NCBI GenBank assembly: GCA_041395105.1
Contig: JAWLBB010000013.1
Span: 1-37,571, forward strand
Length of the DNA: 37,571 nt
Reading direction: 5' to 3'
Origin: Opitutaceae bacterium
Lineage (GTDB): Bacteria > Verrucomicrobiota > Verrucomicrobiia > Opitutales > Opitutaceae
The notes beneath the pieces were generated by a model. That model was given only the letters and a program-made list of their open reading frames with translations, had not been told where the DNA came from and did not search any database. The position numbers and the translations under genes are program-made. Positions within the stretch are counted from its first letter, which is position 1. The number at the start of each line of letters is the position of its first letter. Positions 18,813 to 27,872 of the stretch are shown piece after piece.

Positions 18813-18878
18813 GAGGTTTCCTTCGTGGAATCAGCCCTCCCCGACCTTTCTCCTCTCCCAGGCCCCCGACGCACTCCC

Positions 18879-19739
18879 ATGAAACGCATCCGCATCCAAC
18901 ACCGCACGACCTATCGCTACAGCGAGCCCGTCACCCTGCTGCCCCATCGCCTCATGATCCGACCACGGGCCGGCCACGACATTCAACTGGAAAGCTCCTC
19001 CCTCACCATCACCCCAGCCCATTCCATCAAATGGCAGCGTGACATTTCCGGCAACTCCGTGGCCATCGTCAACTTCCTCGAGGAATCCGACCTTCTCTCC
19101 ATCGACAGTGATGTCGTGGTCTCCCACTACGAAGCGGAACCCCTCGACTTCATCGTCGATGAAAAGGCTGTCATGTTCCCCTTCTTCTTCAGCCCGTCGG
19201 AGCGGGTGGACCTGATCCCCTATCAGACGCTCTGTTTCCCCGGCGACAGTATTCAGGTCAGGGACTGGCTGGATCAATTCTGGCGACCGGGCCAGACCAT
19301 AGAAACCTACGCCCTGCTTGACCGGATCAACAAGGACATCGTCCAGAACTTCCGCTACACCATGCGGGAGGAACCCGGGGTGCAGAGACCCTCGGAAACC
19401 CTGGCAAAGCGGGCCGGATCCTGCCGGGACTTCGCGACACTCTTCATTGAAGGCTGTCGCTACTTCGGCCTGGCCGCCCGGTTCGTCAGCGGCTACCTCC
19501 ACTGTCCCGATACCGTTCAGGGGCACGGTTCCACCCATGCCTGGGCGGAAGTCTACCTGCCGGGGGCCGGCTGGAAGGGATTCGACAACACCAGCGGCAT
19601 CGTTGTCGGACAGGATCATATCGCGACCGCCGTCACCCGCCACCCGGCCGACGCACCACCCATCTCCGGAAGCTTCGCCGGAAATCTCAGTCGCCCCTCC
19701 GAAATGCAGGTCGAGGTTCTCGTCTATACCTTGAATTGA
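18879..19739 (+). CDS. Transglutaminase-like cysteine protease/transferase (second copy)
   Basis: This 286-residue protein has the same architecture as the one at 15721. Its N-terminal beta domain begins RIQHRTTYRYSEPV, and the transglutaminase core has C182 (GSCRDFA), H220 (STHAWAE) and D236 (GFDNTSG). The matching blocks YLPGAGWKGFD and EEPG(I/V)Q show the two are paralogues, diverged enough to have different partners. The ATG at 18879 begins directly at the conserved domain. It is the last gene of the transglutaminase-amidoligase-transglutaminase cassette and is followed by a strong hairpin before the convergent gene. Operons of this kind elsewhere often also carry a circularly permuted ATP-grasp and an alpha-E protein; neither is here. 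Confidence 0.9.
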   Translation: MKRIRIQHRTTYRYSEPVTLLPHRLMIRPRAGHDIQLESSSLTITPAHSIKWQRDISGNSVAIVNFLEESDLLSIDSDVVVSHYEAEPLDFIVDEKAVMFPFFFSPSERVDLIPYQTLCFPGDSIQVRDWLDQFWRPGQTIETYALLDRINKDIVQNFRYTMREEPGVQRPSETLAKRAGSCRDFATLFIEGCRYFGLAARFVSGYLHCPDTVQGHGSTHAWAEVYLPGAGWKGFDNTSGIVVGQDHIATAVTRHPADAPPISGSFAGNLSRPSEMQVEVLVYTLN

Positions 19740-19782
19740 GTTCAGGAATCGCTCTTCCCACGATCGCGTCACGGCGCAGGCG

Positions 19783-19823
19783 CCGGCCCTGCAGGCATTC
19801 CATCGCCCGATCCGCAGGGCCGG
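19783..19823. terminator. Putative bidirectional terminator
   Basis: Perfect 10-bp arms CCGGCCCTGC (19783-19792) and GCAGGGCCGG (19814-19823) flank a 21-nt loop. It lies in the short gap between the convergent ends of the second transglutaminase gene and the secreted-protein gene at 19845. There is no strong T-tract. Confidence 0.55.
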
Positions 19824-19844
19824 ACCCTGGTCCGCGCCTTGCCC

Positions 19845-20624
19845 TCACCACTCGAAGACCCGATCCCAAGGCTCCACCGGGACCGGAACCGAAAGCAGCG
19901 CAGGCCATTCAAAGGGACGATGGCGCCTTTCAAATTCCTCGCGTCGGGCGGCCGCGAGAAGAACAGCGTGGAAGTCGCTCATCCCCCCGCCGGGAATTCG
20001 CAGACGCAGCAGGCGCATCGACTCGAGCATCGCCGCCAGATCGGTGGAAGACAGTCGGTCCGGTTGCGCTTCCAGGCTGTCCGCCATGATCTCAACCGCG
20101 CGGAGCGCCACCCGGTGAATCCGTGCCTGATCATCCCGGATCAGTGTCCGCAGATCCCGATAATACAGGGTCTTTCCGCCGGCGCCCAGGGAAACCAGCG
20201 GAGCCGACAACTGTTCGAGGACCAGCCCGTCGGCCCCGGACTCGAACGTCTTCCCGCGAAAAAGGAGCCCCAACTGCAGACCGTCCCCCCCCGTATCCAC
20301 GGCAAGGGTTCCATCGTAAAGCTGGAACCGACGCGCCTCCAGCTCGATCTCGATTCCATTGTAGTCAACCGATTCGCGGCCCGCCTGAAAGAGGACCAGG
20401 CCCGACTCGGGCCGGAGAATGAGCCGATTCCCTTCCCGGCGCCAGGTCAGGCCCGCGCCCGCATCCACGAAGGCGAGGATCCCGCGACCGAGCGGAACGA
20501 TGGTCAGGTCCGCTTGCTCCCCGATGGCACCATTGTCCGCCGGCAGATCCGGCCGGATCGAATCCCCGGACGCCGGCACCGACCAAGCCAGAAGAAACGC
20601 CAGCCAACAGCTGCCTCTATTCAT
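19845..20624 (-). CDS. Secreted protein of unknown function
   Basis: This 259-residue protein starts with a signal peptide (MNRGSCWLAFLLAWSVPASG), so it is probably exported. I do not recognise a domain. The mature part is rich in short beta-strand-like segments (about 35-160) followed by a more helical C-terminal third (VALRAVEIMADSLEA, LAAMLESMRLLRLRI). The ATG at 20622-20624 lies inside the end of the O-antigen-ligase-like gene, an 8-bp overlap that implies translational coupling. It may therefore assist surface polysaccharide assembly, but this is inferred only from position. Confidence 0.7.
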   Translation of the reverse strand: MNRGSCWLAFLLAWSVPASGDSIRPDLPADNGAIGEQADLTIVPLGRGILAFVDAGAGLTWRREGNRLILRPESGLVLFQAGRESVDYNGIEIELEARRFQLYDGTLAVDTGGDGLQLGLLFRGKTFESGADGLVLEQLSAPLVSLGAGGKTLYYRDLRTLIRDDQARIHRVALRAVEIMADSLEAQPDRLSSTDLAAMLESMRLLRLRIPGGGMSDFHAVLLAAARREEFERRHRPFEWPALLSVPVPVEPWDRVFEW

Positions 20625-22005
20625 CCCCGCTCCCTTCCCGAATCCGTTTTTCCAGGACAGACGAGGCCACGCCGGTGCCGAAGAGCAGGGCGACCTGGAG
20701 CAGGTTGGCCGGATGACCGAACGGATAATCCCAGCAGGCAAGCACCCCGACGAGTCCGATGCCGACAAGGACCCAGAACGTGACGGGATTGTGCCGCCCG
20801 CTTCGTCGAAGCGTTATCAGAAGCCACACCGGCACCACGAGCAACGCCGTCGCACCGACCAGACCGTTCTCCGCGATCAACTGCAGCCAGTCATCATGGG
20901 CGAAGGGAAAGCTTCTGCGGTCTGCGCCTCCATTGAAGGAGAATTCGGGCCCGGCGAACGAAGGGAAAATGTAGGCCCACGACCCATTGCCCCAGCCCAG
21001 GATCGGGCGGGCCAGGGCCATCCGCGCCGTATCCCGGGCCAGGAATACACGACTTTCCAGGCGATTTCCCTCACTGATCTGTTCGACCTGCATTCTCGTA
21101 TAGTCCCAGCGGGATTTCATGATGCCACGCCCGGCATAGAGCACGGCACCGACCCCGCAGACCAGGACGACGAAATAAAGGGCATTGGGTCGCAGGTAAC
21201 GGCCAAGCACTGTTTCCAGGCCGGCCTGCCGCAGGTGACGGGCCATCCGAAGGCAGGCCACCCCGGTCAGCACGGTCATCAGGATCAGGCCGGAGCGCGA
21301 GCTCGAGAGGATCACGCCTGCCACGATCAGGCCGATGGAAATCATCAGGACAAACGGGACCCCGGTCGCCTGCCCCCACCTCATCGATCGGATCCAGCGT
21401 GTCTCGATCAGGCCAAGGGCCATGGCCAGGGCGGGAACCGCGAAGCCCGTCCAATTATTGTGATAATCGAACGTCGCGAACGGAAGGGTGTTTGTCTGCG
21501 GCAGCAAACCCAGGAAAGTGAACTGCGGCAGCAGTTTTCCCGCCAGACCCGTCAGACTGATCACCGCCGCGTTGACCACAAGAACAGTCAATTGCTGCCT
21601 CAGCCGGCTTCGACTCCAGGCCGTACGGGACAGAGCGACAATCGTTCCCATGGCGGCTGCAAAGGAAAGGAGCACGAGGGCGGCATGGCCACGGTTGACC
21701 ACGGTCGGCAGGAACTCCAGATGAGGAATCCGGGAAAGGAATGGACCATCCGGAAGGACCACCCGTTCATAGGCGGGATTGACAAGGCCGACGCCCCCGA
21801 GAGCCAGGAAGGCGAGCCAGGGCAGAAACCGCCGGAAGCCGGGGAAGGCGGGCCCGGGCAATGCCGCCATCGAAAGAACAAGGGCCGTCAGGCAGATGGC
21901 CGCCAGGATGGGAATAATCGCCGGGCCGAACCGGCCGAATGTCCACGATGCCAGCACCACCGCGCCAACCAGGAGCCAGCCCGAGATTCGCACGAGGTGG
22001 TTCAT
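20617..22005 (-). CDS. O-antigen ligase/polymerase-like membrane protein (Wzy_C type)
   Basis: This 462-residue protein has about 10-12 hydrophobic helices and the layout of the O-antigen ligase/polymerase family. A large loop before the C-terminal helices carries GWGNGSWAYIFP and AHDDWLQLIAENGLVG, close to the family motif in which an AHND-like segment is followed by an E-x-G motif. Such enzymes join or polymerise lipid-linked glycans on the periplasmic side of the inner membrane. Whether this one is a ligase (WaaL) or a polymerase (Wzy) cannot be decided. It is the first gene of a two-gene unit with the secreted protein at 19845. No glycosyltransferases are adjacent, so it stands outside a conventional polysaccharide cluster in this window. 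Confidence 0.82.
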   Translation of the reverse strand: MNHLVRISGWLLVGAVVLASWTFGRFGPAIIPILAAICLTALVLSMAALPGPAFPGFRRFLPWLAFLALGGVGLVNPAYERVVLPDGPFLSRIPHLEFLPTVVNRGHAALVLLSFAAAMGTIVALSRTAWSRSRLRQQLTVLVVNAAVISLTGLAGKLLPQFTFLGLLPQTNTLPFATFDYHNNWTGFAVPALAMALGLIETRWIRSMRWGQATGVPFVLMISIGLIVAGVILSSSRSGLILMTVLTGVACLRMARHLRQAGLETVLGRYLRPNALYFVVLVCGVGAVLYAGRGIMKSRWDYTRMQVEQISEGNRLESRVFLARDTARMALARPILGWGNGSWAYIFPSFAGPEFSFNGGADRRSFPFAHDDWLQLIAENGLVGATALLVVPVWLLITLRRSGRHNPVTFWVLVGIGLVGVLACWDYPFGHPANLLQVALLFGTGVASSVLEKRIREGSGDE

Positions 22006-22076
22006 TGGCCGGATTCATTCATCTGCGCGATGGCCCGTACCAGCAGACCAAAACGTTTGTTCTGATGGGTTGAGTC

Positions 22077-22138
22077 GGAGAGGCTTTACGCCTCGATATC
22101 AGCTCACGCAGCTCCGGATCGAGGCGTAAAGCCTCTCC
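22077..22138. repeat. 21-bp perfect inverted repeat (REP-like hairpin)
   Basis: Perfect 21-bp arms at 22077-22097 and 22118-22138 surround a 20-nt loop. Each arm contains its own smaller palindrome (GAGGC-GTAAA-GCCTC on one strand), a nested structure typical of REP-type intergenic elements. It lies between the ends of the metal ATPase gene and the start region of the O-antigen-ligase-like gene, so it may also terminate ATPase transcription. It is unrelated in sequence to the repeat flanking the transposase at 29920. Confidence 0.75.
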
Positions 22139-22203
22139 TGCAGGTTTCCAGTTCCGACTGATTTCCGTCATTTTCTACGCGAAGACCCGGTATTGGGCCG
22201 CCC

Positions 22204-24456
22204 TCAATCATTCGACCGATTGAAGAGCAGCCTGAGGCTGTTCAGGCAGACCAGGACCGTGCTGCCTTCATGCGCAAGAACACCCAGGGACAACGGTACC
22301 CGGCCGGTCATCGAGGCCAGGGCCATGACGGCGACTGTTCCCAGGGAGATGAAGAGATTCTGTTTGATCACCTGCCGGGATCGCTGGCTGAGCCGGAAAG
22401 CCGCCAGGAAATTGTCGATCCGGTCGTTGACCAGAATGATTTCGCTCTGCTCCAGGGCCGCATCACTCCCGCGCGCCCCCATCGCCACCGAAACATAGGC
22501 CGCGGCCAGACACGGGGCATCGTTGACCCCGTCACCGACCATGGCGACCCTGGTCCCGTCTGCCCCAAGTTCCCGAATCGCATCCACCTTCTGCTCGGGC
22601 AACAAGCCGGCCCGGATCTCATCCACTCCCAATTCCCGACCGACGGCTTCAGCCGCATGACTGCGATCTCCGGTCAGCATGACGGTGCGGATACCCAGCG
22701 TTCGGAGCCGGTCGAGAACGCCGCGAGACTCACTTCGGATTTCATCCCGAAGGAGGATCCGACCGATCAGATCCTCGGAAAGCACCCAGACTTCCGTCTC
22801 GCCCAGACCAGTCGGAGGAACATCGCGTATCCAGTCCTTCAACGGTCCTTCCTCCATCAATTCACGCCGCCCGAGCAGTGTCGACGCATTCTGCACGTTG
22901 CCCCGGATCCCCTTGCCCGTCAGTGACTGGAACTCGGAAACCTCGCCGGCCGTCAGCCCCTGCTTGCGGCCATGCCTGACAATGGCCCGGGCGATGGGAT
23001 GCTGGGACTGGCGCTCGAGGGTGTAGGCAAGTTCGAGAATGGCATCCTCCCGTCCTTTCGGAAAACTCTCCACACCCGAAACGCTGAGGTCTCCTGTGGT
23101 CAGGGTTCCCGTCTTGTCCATCGCCACCACCCCGATCTCGGCCAGCTTCTCGATGGCCGCCCCCCCGCGGAAGAGGATGCCATGCCGGGCACCCCAGGCG
23201 ATCGCCGCCAGGATGGCCGAAGGGATCGACAGGACAAGGGCGCATGGGCTCATCACCACCAGAAGGGTCATCGACCGGTAAAAGGCCGAGTATCCCCACG
23301 CCCCGGTCTCAAACGCGGGTATCCTCAGGATGACCGCCCAGACAAGAAACATGACAAGACAGATGCCCAGGACGAGGTAGGTGTAACCGACCCCGAAACG
23401 ATCGGTGAAACGCTGACTCGGAGCCTTCATCCGCTGGGCCTTGCGGATAAGGTCGATGATCTTCTGGAGGGTACTTTGAGAGGCCGGCCGCAGCACCCGC
23501 AGTTCGACCGCACCCCAGAGATTGATCGTTCCGCCGGCCACTTCGTCCCCCATGTCCTTTTCCACCGGGACTGCCTCGCCGGAGAGGCTCGATTCATCGG
23601 CGGCGGTCCGTCCCTTCAAAATGAGCGCATCGACCGGAAAGAGTTCCCCGGGGCGGACCAGCAGACGATCGTCCGGCACAACCTCCTCCACCGGCACCAG
23701 GCTCTCCTCACCGGACTCACCCAAAATGGTGGCCGTCTTCGGAGCGGATTTGAGCAGGGCGGTGATTTCCCGATGCGTCCGGTGCATGGCATACTCTTCC
23801 AGGGCACTCGAGGTCGAAAAGAGAAAGAGAAGCAGTGCCCCCTCTCCATAGGCACCGACGAGGCTGGCTCCCACCGCGACCGCCAGCATGAGAAAGTGAA
23901 TGTCGATTTCGCCGTGGCGGATCTTCTTCGATACATCGACCGCCGCATCCCACCCTCCGAAGATCATCGCTCCGACATAACAGAACAGCGAGACCTCGGC
24001 TGGAAGATCGCTCAGGCGTTCGATACCGTATCCCGCGACCAGACCCAGTCCGCAGACTGTCGCCAGACCGGCAAGGATCTTCCACTCCGATTCCCCCGTC
24101 TCGGCCAGCCGCTCTCCTTCGGGCCAGTCGAACTCGCGCCAGCGCCAGAAAACCGGGGCGGTCTCGCAAACCTGCTTCTGGACAATCGTGCCCTCCTTCG
24201 ACTCGCGGACCATGAATCCGCTGGACAGCCTCTCCGAGGCCTCGACCGTCAAGCGCCTGGGCCGATCCACCTTGTGCAATTCGATGACAGACAACAGCTT
24301 GCGGTGCAAAGCCTCGACGTCTACCTGCCCCAGCGTCGCCAGGGCGACCTTGCCACTGGTCGGATCCAACCGAACGGCCTCCACACCCTGCTCCTCGAGG
24401 AGAAAGGCGGACAGGCTGTCCACCCAACTCTGGTGTTCTCTGGATTCTTTGCTCAT
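22204..24456 (-). CDS. P1B-4-type metal-transporting P-type ATPase
   Basis: This 750-residue ATPase has the full P-type core: the phosphorylation motif DKTGTLT with D447, MLTGDRSHAA, and the hinge GDGVNDAPCLA. The metal-binding transmembrane motif is SPC (C405) instead of CPC, and the penultimate membrane region has HEGST. SPC plus HEGxT defines the P1B-4 subgroup, which exports Fe(II), Co(II) or related metals. The N-terminal 70 or so residues (GVEAVRLDPTSGKVAL) look like a degenerate heavy-metal-associated domain without the CxxC pair. I chose the ATG at 24454-24456; upstream in-frame sequence is not domain-like. It is divergent from the helicase gene across a 148-bp gap. No adjacent metalloregulator is seen. 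Confidence 0.9.
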   Translation of the reverse strand: MSKESREHQSWVDSLSAFLLEEQGVEAVRLDPTSGKVALATLGQVDVEALHRKLLSVIELHKVDRPRRLTVEASERLSSGFMVRESKEGTIVQKQVCETAPVFWRWREFDWPEGERLAETGESEWKILAGLATVCGLGLVAGYGIERLSDLPAEVSLFCYVGAMIFGGWDAAVDVSKKIRHGEIDIHFLMLAVAVGASLVGAYGEGALLLFLFSTSSALEEYAMHRTHREITALLKSAPKTATILGESGEESLVPVEEVVPDDRLLVRPGELFPVDALILKGRTAADESSLSGEAVPVEKDMGDEVAGGTINLWGAVELRVLRPASQSTLQKIIDLIRKAQRMKAPSQRFTDRFGVGYTYLVLGICLVMFLVWAVILRIPAFETGAWGYSAFYRSMTLLVVMSPCALVLSIPSAILAAIAWGARHGILFRGGAAIEKLAEIGVVAMDKTGTLTTGDLSVSGVESFPKGREDAILELAYTLERQSQHPIARAIVRHGRKQGLTAGEVSEFQSLTGKGIRGNVQNASTLLGRRELMEEGPLKDWIRDVPPTGLGETEVWVLSEDLIGRILLRDEIRSESRGVLDRLRTLGIRTVMLTGDRSHAAEAVGRELGVDEIRAGLLPEQKVDAIRELGADGTRVAMVGDGVNDAPCLAAAYVSVAMGARGSDAALEQSEIILVNDRIDNFLAAFRLSQRSRQVIKQNLFISLGTVAVMALASMTGRVPLSLGVLAHEGSTVLVCLNSLRLLFNRSND

Positions 24457-24604
24457 GGAGACGCCCCGAAAGATCTCATGATTAAACGGCAAAGAACCAC
24501 CGGCGCGAGGCGAAAGAATTTTCCGGAAGGCTGTCTGGCCTTTCGAGAGGCAGGGCGCCAATCTCGTTGGCGATGATCCCGTTCGCACCGACATTCAGAA
24601 GAAG

Positions 24605-26659
24605 ATGATCGGCCTCCGTGAAGACACCGGCGGGCGCGTGCCCGCCGACATCGGCCGGTTGGTCGCCTCGGTCTTCGCGGATACCGGCTGGCTGGTCGAC
24701 CGCCTCGCCCTTGAACACCGGCCGCAACAGGAAGCGATGGCCCTCGCGGTGGAACGGGCCCAGAACGAGGACCTCCCCCTTCTCTTTGAGGCCGGCACCG
24801 GCGTCGGCAAAAGCCTGGCCTATCTCATTCCCGCCATCATTCGGGCAACCGACACGGGAAGACCCTGCGTGGTCTCCACCCATACCATTTCACTGCAGGA
24901 ACAGATCCAGGACAAGGACCTCCCGATCTGTCGACGCCTCTTCGAATCGGTCGACTCGCTCAAGCCCTATGCCGGCTTCAAGTCCGCCCTGCTCATCGGG
25001 AAACGCAATTACCTCTGCCCGACCCGGCTTGCCCAGGCCCTGGGCAACAAAGCCGATCTCTTCCCGGGCCCCCAACAGGAGGAACTGATTCGGATCGCGG
25101 TCTGGGCCGGTCAGACCCGGCAGGGCCTCGTTCAGGAATTGACCCCTCCACCCGACCCCGAGGTCTGGGAATGGGTCAACGCGGACGGTGCCGGCTGCAG
25201 CCGGAGGACCTGCTCCCCCGAACACTGCCACTACCAGAAGGCACGTGACGAGATGCGTCATGCCCAGATCGTCATCGTCAACCACAGTCTGCTCTTCGCC
25301 CTGCTCAATGCGGGAGGTTTTCTTCCGGGCGCCCGGGGCATCCTGCTGCCCGACGATTTCGCGGTCATTGACGAGGCCCATACCATGCCGGACATCGCCA
25401 CCGAGCATTTCGGCCTCCGGCTCAGTTCCTACGGTCTCGATCGACAGCTCAAGATCATCTTCAATCCACGCCGCGGCACCGGACTGCTCAAACGCCTCGG
25501 GCACGATGGGGATCGCCGGCGCGTCATCGATGCGATCGAAGCCGCCGAGCAGTTCTTCGACTTCATTCGGGAACGGATCCTCCAGCGCCAATCGCTCATC
25601 CGGATCCGTGAGGAGGGCTGGTGCGAGCCCACCCTGGATGCCCCCCTCCGGGCTGTCCTTGAATCGGTCGATCATGTCGCGGCCGAACTGGACGACGGAC
25701 CCGTCCGGGAGAATCTGCTCGACCACAAGGGTCGACTGGGCACCTACCGGGACGGGATCCGCAGGTTTATCAACCTGGCTGAGGAGGATCATGTCCACTG
25801 GATCGAACGAACCGGAAGGAAAGGTCAGATTGCGACCCTGCGGACCGCGCCGATTGATGTGGCGCCTTATCTGAGGGAGATGGTCTTCCGACGAAAGACC
25901 TCGGTCGTCCTGACCAGCGCCACCCTCGCCGTGGCCGGCCGGATCGAACCGTTTCAGAAAAAATCCGGGGCCGAATCGGAAGCCTGGAAGGTGGTCGCTT
26001 CTCCCTTCGATTATGCCCACAACATGAGGGTCTATGTCGCGGCCGACATGCCTCAACCCTCGGCCGATACCGCCCGACTCGCCCTCGACCGGCTGATCGA
26101 CTATATACGCTTCTGCACCCTGCGAGTCGACGGGGGGTCACTCGTGCTTTTCACCAGCTATGCGGACCTCAGAAAGGTATCCGAGGAACTCGAAGGCGAT
26201 TACCGGAAGGAAGGACGCCCTTTCTTTGCCCAGGGTCGCGATTTCTCACGGACCGAGTTGACCCGCCGCTTTCTCAATTGCGGGAACGGCATCCTCTTCG
26301 GCACCGACAGTTTCTGGACCGGGGTTGACGTGCCCGGCCCATCCCTCGCCCAAGTCGTCATCACCCGTCTTCCCTTCGAAGTGCCCACCCATCCGATCGC
26401 CGAGGCCCGGAGCGAATGGATCCGCTCCCAGGGTGGCAATCCCTTCGCCGAGATGAACCTGCCCGACGCCCTGATCAAGTTCCGTCAGGGAGTCGGCCGC
26501 CTCATCAGAAGCCACGAAGACCGCGGCGTCATCACCATTCTCGACTCAAGGATTCTCCACAAGACCTATGGGCGCCATTTCCTCGCCTGTCTCCCGACCA
26601 CCGAGTTTCAGCGCATCAACCAGGAGAATCGTGACTACCGGTTTCAACCGTTCAATTGA
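24605..26659 (+). CDS. DinG/XPD-like iron-sulfur superfamily 2 helicase
   Basis: This 684-residue ATP-dependent DNA helicase has a Walker A motif AGTGVGKSLAY near residue 63, a DEAH box VIDEAHTMPD near 258, and motif III TSATLAV. The C-terminal ATPase motif includes GVGRLIRSHEDRGV. Four cysteines (YLCPTR, then AGCSRRTCSPEHC) lie between motifs Ia and II, where DinG and XPD proteins bind a 4Fe-4S cluster. Such helicases unwind DNA 5' to 3' and act on R-loops, forks or repair intermediates. The ATG at 24605 leaves a short N-terminal extension before the Q-motif region. Its stop overlaps an in-frame start of the following phosphatase frame, though the phosphatase more likely begins at 26728. Confidence 0.92.
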   Translation: MIGLREDTGGRVPADIGRLVASVFADTGWLVDRLALEHRPQQEAMALAVERAQNEDLPLLFEAGTGVGKSLAYLIPAIIRATDTGRPCVVSTHTISLQEQIQDKDLPICRRLFESVDSLKPYAGFKSALLIGKRNYLCPTRLAQALGNKADLFPGPQQEELIRIAVWAGQTRQGLVQELTPPPDPEVWEWVNADGAGCSRRTCSPEHCHYQKARDEMRHAQIVIVNHSLLFALLNAGGFLPGARGILLPDDFAVIDEAHTMPDIATEHFGLRLSSYGLDRQLKIIFNPRRGTGLLKRLGHDGDRRRVIDAIEAAEQFFDFIRERILQRQSLIRIREEGWCEPTLDAPLRAVLESVDHVAAELDDGPVRENLLDHKGRLGTYRDGIRRFINLAEEDHVHWIERTGRKGQIATLRTAPIDVAPYLREMVFRRKTSVVLTSATLAVAGRIEPFQKKSGAESEAWKVVASPFDYAHNMRVYVAADMPQPSADTARLALDRLIDYIRFCTLRVDGGSLVLFTSYADLRKVSEELEGDYRKEGRPFFAQGRDFSRTELTRRFLNCGNGILFGTDSFWTGVDVPGPSLAQVVITRLPFEVPTHPIAEARSEWIRSQGGNPFAEMNLPDALIKFRQGVGRLIRSHEDRGVITILDSRILHKTYGRHFLACLPTTEFQRINQENRDYRFQPFN

Positions 26660-26727
26660 CGACCTGCTCCATCCCCTTTCAATTGAAGGTTGAGGGATGG
26701 CCCATTGAGCACACCTTGCAATCCAGG

Positions 26728-27432
26728 ATGAAGATCAGCGCACAGAGTTTTTCCTATATCGGTCGGGTTCGAAAACGGAATGAAGACAGCCTGTTTCTGA
26801 ACCGGGAACACGGCGTCTTCGCCGTGGCCGATGGTGTCGGTGGTCTCCCCGGCGGCGAGCTCGCCAGCCAGACCGCCATGAAGGCTCTGGAATCCGTCGT
26901 TGAAGACCCCTCCGTCGGTCGCGATCCCGCAGCATGGGTTCAGTGGATGCAACAGGCGGTTCTCGCAGAAGCAAGACGCGGCGGTTACGCTCAGGGTATT
27001 GCCACCACCTTGACCCTGCTGGCCTTCGACGATGAAGGAGCCACCTTGGCCCACGTCGGAGACTCCGGAGCATTTCGCATTCGGGACCGGCAGATCCAAA
27101 CGCTGACCGAGGTCCACAACGTCGAACATGAGAACCGGGCGCGCGGATTGCCGGTCGATGAGACCGACCGCTACCGCTTTGCGATCACCCGTTGTCTCGG
27201 CATGGAAGAGTTGGTCGTCCCCCAGATCCAACGCTTCGAAACCCATCCCGGGGATGTTTTTCTGCTGGCCACCGACGGTCTGACCGATCTGCTCGAACCC
27301 GCTGAAATCCTCAGGGTCTTTCTTCGGGACCCCGATCTCGATGCCTTTCTCGAAACCTTGCGGGTCGAGTGTTTTGAGAGAGGCGCCCACGACAACGTGA
27401 CCGCCATCGCCCTGCGGATCGAGAATTCCTGA
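26728..27432 (+). CDS. PP2C-family serine/threonine phosphatase
   Basis: This 234-residue soluble protein has the PP2C/Stp1 motif series: GRVRKRNEDS at the N-terminus, FAVADGVGG (metal-binding Asp), LAHVGDSGAFRIRD, FLLATDGLTDLL and DNVTAIAL near the end. These Mn/Mg-dependent enzymes reverse Ser/Thr phosphorylation, usually paired with a Hanks-type kinase; no kinase is present in this window. The ATG at 26728 places the conserved GxVRxxNED block at the expected distance; an in-frame start at 26656 overlapping the helicase would add 24 residues. A small TPR gene follows 15 bp downstream. Confidence 0.93.
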   Translation: MKISAQSFSYIGRVRKRNEDSLFLNREHGVFAVADGVGGLPGGELASQTAMKALESVVEDPSVGRDPAAWVQWMQQAVLAEARRGGYAQGIATTLTLLAFDDEGATLAHVGDSGAFRIRDRQIQTLTEVHNVEHENRARGLPVDETDRYRFAITRCLGMEELVVPQIQRFETHPGDVFLLATDGLTDLLEPAEILRVFLRDPDLDAFLETLRVECFERGAHDNVTAIALRIENS

Positions 27433-27447
27433 GTTTTCTGCTGCCCG

Positions 27448-27750
27448 ATGCGCTCCCTGCGATTCCAGGAACTCGTCGAGAAGAATCCCGACAACGAACT
27501 CTTCAGGTTCAGCCTCGCCCAGGCACTTCTGAAGGAAAATCGCTTGCCCGAAGCTGAACCGCATCTGCGCCTCTGCATTGCGAAAAGACCGGATTGGATG
27601 GTTGCCTGGATCCTTCTCGGCAAAGCACTTCTTGAGCTCGGGAGCAGGACCGAGGCCCGTCCCATCCTGGAGGAGGCCCTGCGCCTGGCGGTGGAACAGA
27701 ACCACGAGGAACCGGAAGCCGAGCTGCGAACCCTGCTGGCCGGTTTCTAG
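27448..27750 (+). CDS. Small TPR-repeat protein
   Basis: This 100-residue protein is almost all tetratricopeptide-like helices. The repeats cover about residues 16-85, with the pattern NELFRFSLAQALLKENRLPEAE followed by PDWMVAWILLGKALLELG in adjacent turns. It probably mediates a protein interaction. Its start lies 15 bp after the PP2C phosphatase stop, so the two are probably co-transcribed and may work together. Confidence 0.82.
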   Translation: MRSLRFQELVEKNPDNELFRFSLAQALLKENRLPEAEPHLRLCIAKRPDWMVAWILLGKALLELGSRTEARPILEEALRLAVEQNHEEPEAELRTLLAGF

Positions 27751-27872
27751 TGCAGGGTTGAGGATGAAAGCGAACGGTTGCCAGAGGCATGGGCGTTCAT
27801 CCTCCCATGCGACGCCTCACCATGCCTCTTCGTCCGCCCGTCCGCACCGGACCTCCCTACGCTGGCCGTTAT

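Noticed and set aside
22972..24576. 534-codon open frame opposite the P1B ATPase gene
   Set aside because: Low-complexity composition typical of the antisense of a high-GC gene. All conserved motifs lie on the minus strand.
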